Shown: piece after piece, positions 60,523 to 64,000 of the stretch | How positions within the stretch are numbered: the stretch's first letter is position 1 | How the letters are laid out: each line of letters begins with the position of its first letter | Assembly (NCBI GenBank): GCA_965248775.1 | Contig: OZ252150.1 | Coordinates: forward strand, 5,084,001-5,148,000 | Origin: JBHHUI01 sp965248775 | Lineage (GTDB): Bacteria > Chloroflexota > Anaerolineae > Anaerolineales > JBHHUI01 | Length of the DNA: 64,000 bases | Direction of reading: 5' to 3' | Notes under the pieces: model-generated | Told to the model about the DNA's origin: nothing | Databases searched by the model: none | The model's input: the letters and a program-made list of their open reading frames with translations, nothing else | Program-made: the position numbers and the translations under genes

Positions 60523-61737
60523 ATGATCAGAAATCTTCAAAACAAAAAAATTCTCCTCGGCGTCACCGGTAGTATCGCAGCCTACAAAGCCGTGGACCTC
60601 GCCAGCAAGCTCGCGCAGGCCGGCGCACAGGTGGACACGATCCTCACACGCTCGGCGACGAATTTTGTCACCGCGCTCACGTTCCAATCGGTGACAAGCC
60701 GCAAAGCGTATGACAGTTTGTGGGGCGAGGATGCGCATGTGATTCACATTGGTCTCGCGGAGGCTGCCGACCTTCTAGTGATTGCACCTTGTACAGCCGA
60801 TACGATTGCAAGATTGGTACATGGCCGTGCAGATGATCTGTTGGCAGTAACAGCATTGGCCGCGCGCTGCCCTTTGTTGATTGCTCCTGCGATGGATGGC
60901 GGCATGTGGGCGAATGCAGCCACACAGGCGAATATTTCATTACTCAGAGACCGAGGCGTACAGATCATCGGGCCTGCAGAAGGGCACCTTGCCAGCGGTT
61001 TGAAAGGAAAAGGCCGGCTGGTCGAGCCTGAAGCGTTACTCGGGCATATTCGCCGGGCAATGGGAGCGAACGGCCCGCTGGCGGGACGAAAAGTGGTTGT
61101 CTCGGCCGGAGGCACGCAGGAAGCAATTGACCCGGTACGCTATATTTCCAATCACTCTTCCGGCAAGCAAGGTTTTGCATTGGCGCAGGCCGCACTCGAC
61201 CTTGGCGCGCAGGTGACGCTTGTTTCCGCCCCGGTGAATCTGGTGGCGCCCATTGGCGCGGAGATGAAATATGTTCGCTCTACTGAAGAGATGGCTGCCG
61301 CAGTAGTGGAGGCAAGCAGCGCTGCGGACGTTCTTATCATGCCCGCCGCTGTTGCTGATTTTCGGCCAAGCAATGCCTGGGATCAGAAAATCAAGCGCGC
61401 CAGCGATGGCATTCCCACGATTGAGCTGACTCGTACGACGGACATCCTCGCGACAGTTGCCGAACGCCGTGCGGAAACAGGCCATCCAAACATCATGGTT
61501 GGTTTCGCCGCCGAAAGTAGGAACCTGATCGAGAACGCTCGCAAGAAACTGGAAGCGAAACAATTGGCGCTGCTCGCCGCCAATGACATCACTGCCACGG
61601 ATGCCGGCTTCTTTGTGGACACCAATCGCGTATTGCTCCTTGATGCCGAGGGTGGGCAGGAGGAATTGCCACTGCTTTCAAAGTCGGAGGTGGCAGACAT
61701 TATCTGTGACCGTGTGGTGGCGTTGTTGGAGGGTTAG
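60523..61737 (+). CDS. coaBC: Bifunctional phosphopantothenoylcysteine decarboxylase/phosphopantothenate-cysteine ligase
   Basis: 404 aa. CoaC part (1-190): ILLGVTGSIAAYKAVDLASKLAQAGAQVDTILTRSATNFVT, the catalytic His in HVIHIGLAEAADLLVIAP and PAMDGGMWAN (Asp at the usual Asn, a known variant). CoaB part: GRKVVVSAGGTQEAIDPVRYISNHSSGKQGFALAQAA, VLIMPAAVADFRPS, KIKRA and VGFAAESRN. It makes 4'-phosphopantetheine, the next steps after coaX. Separated from the pan-coaX operon by two minus-strand genes. Confidence 0.96.
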   Translation: MIRNLQNKKILLGVTGSIAAYKAVDLASKLAQAGAQVDTILTRSATNFVTALTFQSVTSRKAYDSLWGEDAHVIHIGLAEAADLLVIAPCTADTIARLVHGRADDLLAVTALAARCPLLIAPAMDGGMWANAATQANISLLRDRGVQIIGPAEGHLASGLKGKGRLVEPEALLGHIRRAMGANGPLAGRKVVVSAGGTQEAIDPVRYISNHSSGKQGFALAQAALDLGAQVTLVSAPVNLVAPIGAEMKYVRSTEEMAAAVVEASSAADVLIMPAAVADFRPSNAWDQKIKRASDGIPTIELTRTTDILATVAERRAETGHPNIMVGFAAESRNLIENARKKLEAKQLALLAANDITATDAGFFVDTNRVLLLDAEGGQEELPLLSKSEVADIICDRVVALLEG

Positions 61738-61767
61738 TTGCCTTGCCTGGCATGCCATTATGAAGAG

Positions 61768-62055
61768 ATGAGTAATCGATATTTTGTGTATATCATGACG
61801 AACCATTCAAGAACCCTATATATTGGAGTGACAAATAATCTTGAGCGTCGTGTTTCGCAGCATAAACAGGGTGAAATTGAAGGATTCACAAAGCGATATA
61901 ACATTCGCCGTTTGGTCTACTTTGAAGAATCCTCTGATGTGAGAGTAGCAATTGAGCGTGAGAAACAACTTAAAGGTTGGTTACGTCAGAAGAAAATTGA
62001 CCTTATTGAATCATCAAATCCTGGCTGGAAAGATTTAAGTGAAGATTGGGAATGA
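61768..62055 (+). CDS. GIY-YIG domain protein (UPF0213-like)
   Basis: 95 aa from ATG 61768 (MSNRYFVYIMTNHSRTLYIGVTNNLERRVSQHKQGEIEGFTKRYNI). The GIY-YIG motif is YFVYIM...TLYIGVT, and the second motif R-x3-H and the later Glu (EKQLKGWLRQKKIDLIE) are present. These short single-domain proteins are widespread; some cut DNA, others are of unknown function. A+T-richer than its neighbours (many AAA/ATT codons), which hints at acquisition. It starts 30 bp after coaBC, same strand. Confidence 0.85.
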   Translation: MSNRYFVYIMTNHSRTLYIGVTNNLERRVSQHKQGEIEGFTKRYNIRRLVYFEESSDVRVAIEREKQLKGWLRQKKIDLIESSNPGWKDLSEDWE

Positions 62056-62347
62056 AGAAATGTTCTTTGAGCCCGGCATTGACTTAATTCCCTTGAAGTG
62101 TATAAGCATGCGAGTAAAAGGAATCTCGTACGATGCTCCTTCCCGATAATGTAATTAGAGCTTATGTCACTCTCCCGCGACCTCGGCCACGGGACGAGGT
62201 GAGCGAGCGCGAGCGAGCGAAGAGTCTCTTTCGTCGATGAACGAGATGCTTCGGTCGCTTCGCTCCCTCAGCATGACATCACTTCACCACTCACGCTTTC
62301 AAATTCGCCCCTCGTAATTTGTTTCCATCTGCCATATTGATAAATGT
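62056..62347. repeat. Intergenic stretch with a GAGCGAAG/CTTCGCTC dyad (dispersed-repeat-like)
   Basis: No gene is supported. GAGCGAAG (62215-62222) and CTTCGCTC (62258-62265) are inverted copies; the piece around 62240-62280 (GATGCTTCGGTCGCTTCGCT) looks like the intergenic repeats with GCTTCGCTCCCTCAG cores found in many genomes. The tandem GAGCGAGC at 62201-62220 adds to this. Whether it is repeated in this genome needs a genome search. Confidence 0.45.
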
Positions 62348-63385
62348 ATGCTCCACCTCGCCGCAATTCAACTCTTTGCAACTCCCTTCGCGCTCGAAGC
62401 CAACCTGAGTCGCGCAGCCAGATTAATTGGGCAAGCACAGGAACAGGGCGCGCAGCTTGCACTGCTGCCGGAACTCTTCAACTCCGGCTACACCTTTTCG
62501 ACTCAAAATTTCAAAGCGGCGGAACCACTTGACGGTCCAACGGCAAGTTGGCTTCGCGAAATGGCGCGCACATATGGCCTGTATGTGGGGGGGTCATTCC
62601 TGCGCAGCGACCATGGGCACGTGTTCAATTCACTCGTGCTTGCTGGCCCGAGTGGAGACATGCACATCTATAACAAAGCACATCCCTTCCTCTGGGAGGG
62701 CTGCTATTTCGAACGTGGTACGCAGCCGGTTATCGCCGAGACCGAGTTGGGGCGCATTGGCTTAATGGTGTGCTGGGACATTGCTCATCGAGAGCCGGTG
62801 GCTTCATATAAAGGCAAGGTTGATCTGGTCTTGGTCTCGTCTGCCCCGGCATGCTTTCACCGTGCAGTGATTAACTTCCCGGCAGCGCGCAAACTTTACC
62901 TCGCGCAGCTGAACCGCTCCTTAATAAAATTGCGCGGGCAGGCCGACCAATGGTATGCGGAAGATGTCGGGCGGCTGGCGCGCTGCTTCGGTGCGCCGAT
63001 TGTGCATAGTGTGATGTCAGGTCGCTTTGTATCCTCCATCCCTTTCTCACGTGCCAGCCTGATCGGGGCTTCTCTCGGACACCCACGTTTTTACACATTT
63101 CTACGAGAGGCGCCATTGGCAACGATGCGCGCGAATTTCTTTGGGACGACGGCGATCTATGCGGCCGATGGCGAGCGCATGGCGCAGGTGGATGACGAAT
63201 CCGGGGTTGCTGTCGCGGAGGTATCCGCCAGTCCCGCACAAGCTGGAGAAGATTTAGCTCCATCTAAGGGCCGCTATCTCATTCGCGGTGTTCCGCGTCA
63301 ATTTCAATGGTTGGAATTGTTTTTGGGGATCTTCGCACGGCGTGCGTATAGAAAAAATAGAAATCTGATAACAAGCTCTAGATGA
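62348..63385 (+). CDS. Carbon-nitrogen hydrolase (nitrilase superfamily)
   Basis: 345 aa from ATG 62348. The Glu-Lys-Cys triad is visible: ALLPELFNSGYTFS, MHIYNKAHPFLWEGCYFERG and IGLMVCWDIAHREPVASYKGK. After about residue 150 comes a long insertion (FHRAVINFPAARKLYLAQLNRSLIKLRG) not usual in small nitrilases, and a C-terminal extension with basic residues. Amide or nitrile hydrolysis is likely; the substrate is not predictable. It overlaps the next gene by 4 bp (ATGA). Confidence 0.9.
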   Translation: MLHLAAIQLFATPFALEANLSRAARLIGQAQEQGAQLALLPELFNSGYTFSTQNFKAAEPLDGPTASWLREMARTYGLYVGGSFLRSDHGHVFNSLVLAGPSGDMHIYNKAHPFLWEGCYFERGTQPVIAETELGRIGLMVCWDIAHREPVASYKGKVDLVLVSSAPACFHRAVINFPAARKLYLAQLNRSLIKLRGQADQWYAEDVGRLARCFGAPIVHSVMSGRFVSSIPFSRASLIGASLGHPRFYTFLREAPLATMRANFFGTTAIYAADGERMAQVDDESGVAVAEVSASPAQAGEDLAPSKGRYLIRGVPRQFQWLELFLGIFARRAYRKNRNLITSSR

Positions 63386-64000
63386 ATTTGTCCCAACCCG
63401 AGATATTTATTATTGGCGGCGTTTCTATCGACACACTGAATATTAATGGTGAGGTTCATCGGGCCATTGGAGGGGCTGCAATGTATACCGCGCTAGCGGC
63501 ACAGTGCGCCGGAGCAGCGGCAACGCTCTTCGCTGCCAAACCGGAACCGATGGAAGCTCTTCTTGCTCCGGTGGATTCCCGTGTTCAGTGGAATGGATTG
63601 CGCATCGACCCGAAAGATCTTCCTCGCTTGGAGATCGCCCATCACGGCGGCGGCAAGGCCACCTTACTCAGCGCGGAATGGGGTGCGGAAAATCGGATGC
63701 AGCCGGATGACTTGCCGGCGGATTTATCGGCGTATGCGGCTGTCCATGTTGCGGCAATGGGGACAGCTGCGCGACAACTCGGATTCTTGCGTGCCTGTCG
63801 CGAGCGGGGTGCTCTGCAGATTTCCGCTGGTACGTATGCGCATGTGGTTTACAACGAGACGGAAAACGTACGCGCGTTGTTCGAGGCCGCCGATCTCTTC
63901 TTTATGAATGCGAATGAGGCCAAAATGTTGTTCGGGTCCCTCGAAAAGGCGCGCACAACGCAGGGTAGGCTACTCTTCGTCACGCAAGGCGAACGCGGCG
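63382..64000 (+). CDS. PfkB-family carbohydrate kinase, N-terminal part (runs off the right edge)
   Basis: 206 residues are visible from ATG 63382. EIFIIGGVSIDTLNINGEVHRAIGGAAMYTALAAQCAG is the usual substrate-binding opening (GG...Y.A...A..G), and FFMNANEAKMLFG precedes the missing ATP-binding C-terminus. The DTxGAGDxF motif lies outside. The ATG overlaps the nitrilase stop, so both are co-transcribed, possibly acting in one catabolic or salvage route. Confidence 0.85.
   Translation, partial: MNLSQPEIFIIGGVSIDTLNINGEVHRAIGGAAMYTALAAQCAGAAATLFAAKPEPMEALLAPVDSRVQWNGLRIDPKDLPRLEIAHHGGGKATLLSAEWGAENRMQPDDLPADLSAYAAVHVAAMGTAARQLGFLRACRERGALQISAGTYAHVVYNETENVRALFEAADLFFMNANEAKMLFGSLEKARTTQGRLLFVTQGERG

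Noticed and set aside
62190..62290. CRISPR array
   Set aside because: The GAGCGAGC-type repeats are short, overlapping and without regular spacers.

Overview
The window most resembles a Chloroflexota (Anaerolineae/Caldilineae-like) chromosome. This rests on gene content: a NuoC-NuoD fusion, a korAB 2-oxoacid:ferredoxin oxidoreductase, type III pantothenate kinase, secreted proteins with Thr/Pro/Ala linkers, and a tandem pan-motif RNA leader. It is an inference; there is no rRNA in the window to confirm it. No tRNA, rRNA or CRISPR array was recognised.

Layout. 1-730: edge of an IS4/IS701-type transposase gene. 0.86-3.2 kb: M24 peptidase-like protein, secreted SH3-like protein and a YjhX-like protein. 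3.2-6.6 kb (minus strand): a probable operon of a SufR-like Fe-S regulator, an ErpA-type A-type carrier, a DUF2203 protein, a B12-binding radical SAM enzyme and a small protein, closed by a strong terminator. 6.7-7.5 kb: an intact IS1-family element in the divergent intergenic region. 7.5-13.7 kb (plus): a perfect sigma-70 promoter, then iscX, nuoB, nuoCD, nuoI, a small Cys-pair protein, mrp and a PSP1/RicT-like gene. Most of these two divergent groups make, carry or use Fe-S clusters. 13.7-18.8 kb: M20 amidohydrolase, a BtuF-like gene split by an IS, and a surface glycoside-hydrolase-like protein. 19-22.7 kb: FadR-type regulator and korAB. 22.7-30.7 kb: small membrane proteins, DinB, YgfZ, a hybrid histidine kinase cut by an amber codon, an LLH-holin-like duplicated protein, and pyruvate kinase.

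31.0-44.0 kb is a colinear eight-gene cluster: large membrane protein, ABC ATPase, ABC-2 permease, coiled-coil membrane protein, MoxR ATPase, DUF58, BatA-like VWA protein and a double-VWA protein, followed by a STAS-like gene with an in-frame amber codon. 44.5-48.1 kb: M20 peptidase, PfkB kinase, an OmpR-type regulator with a degenerate receiver, and a Pro-rich membrane protein. 48.1-51.8 kb: an FtsK-like gene whose promoter contains a GAAC-N4-GTTC palindrome. It is split by an IS that is itself split by a second, intact IS4-family element; both insertion duplications can be read. 52-54.7 kb: rpsT, a dapF homologue lacking both catalytic cysteines, an alkyltransferase-like protein and a Tag-like glycosylase. 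54.7-61.7 kb: a CoA-synthesis region (pan RNA leader, panB, panE, panC, coaX, then lipoprotein, metF, coaBC). 61.8-64 kb: GIY-YIG protein, nitrilase and an edge-truncated PfkB kinase.

The window carries four or more ISs and several recent gene disruptions (btuF-like, ftsK-like, histidine kinase, STAS-like, glycoside-hydrolase-like), several reversible on paper by one event. That suggests recent IS activity and relaxed selection; assembly error is possible for the single-base cases.
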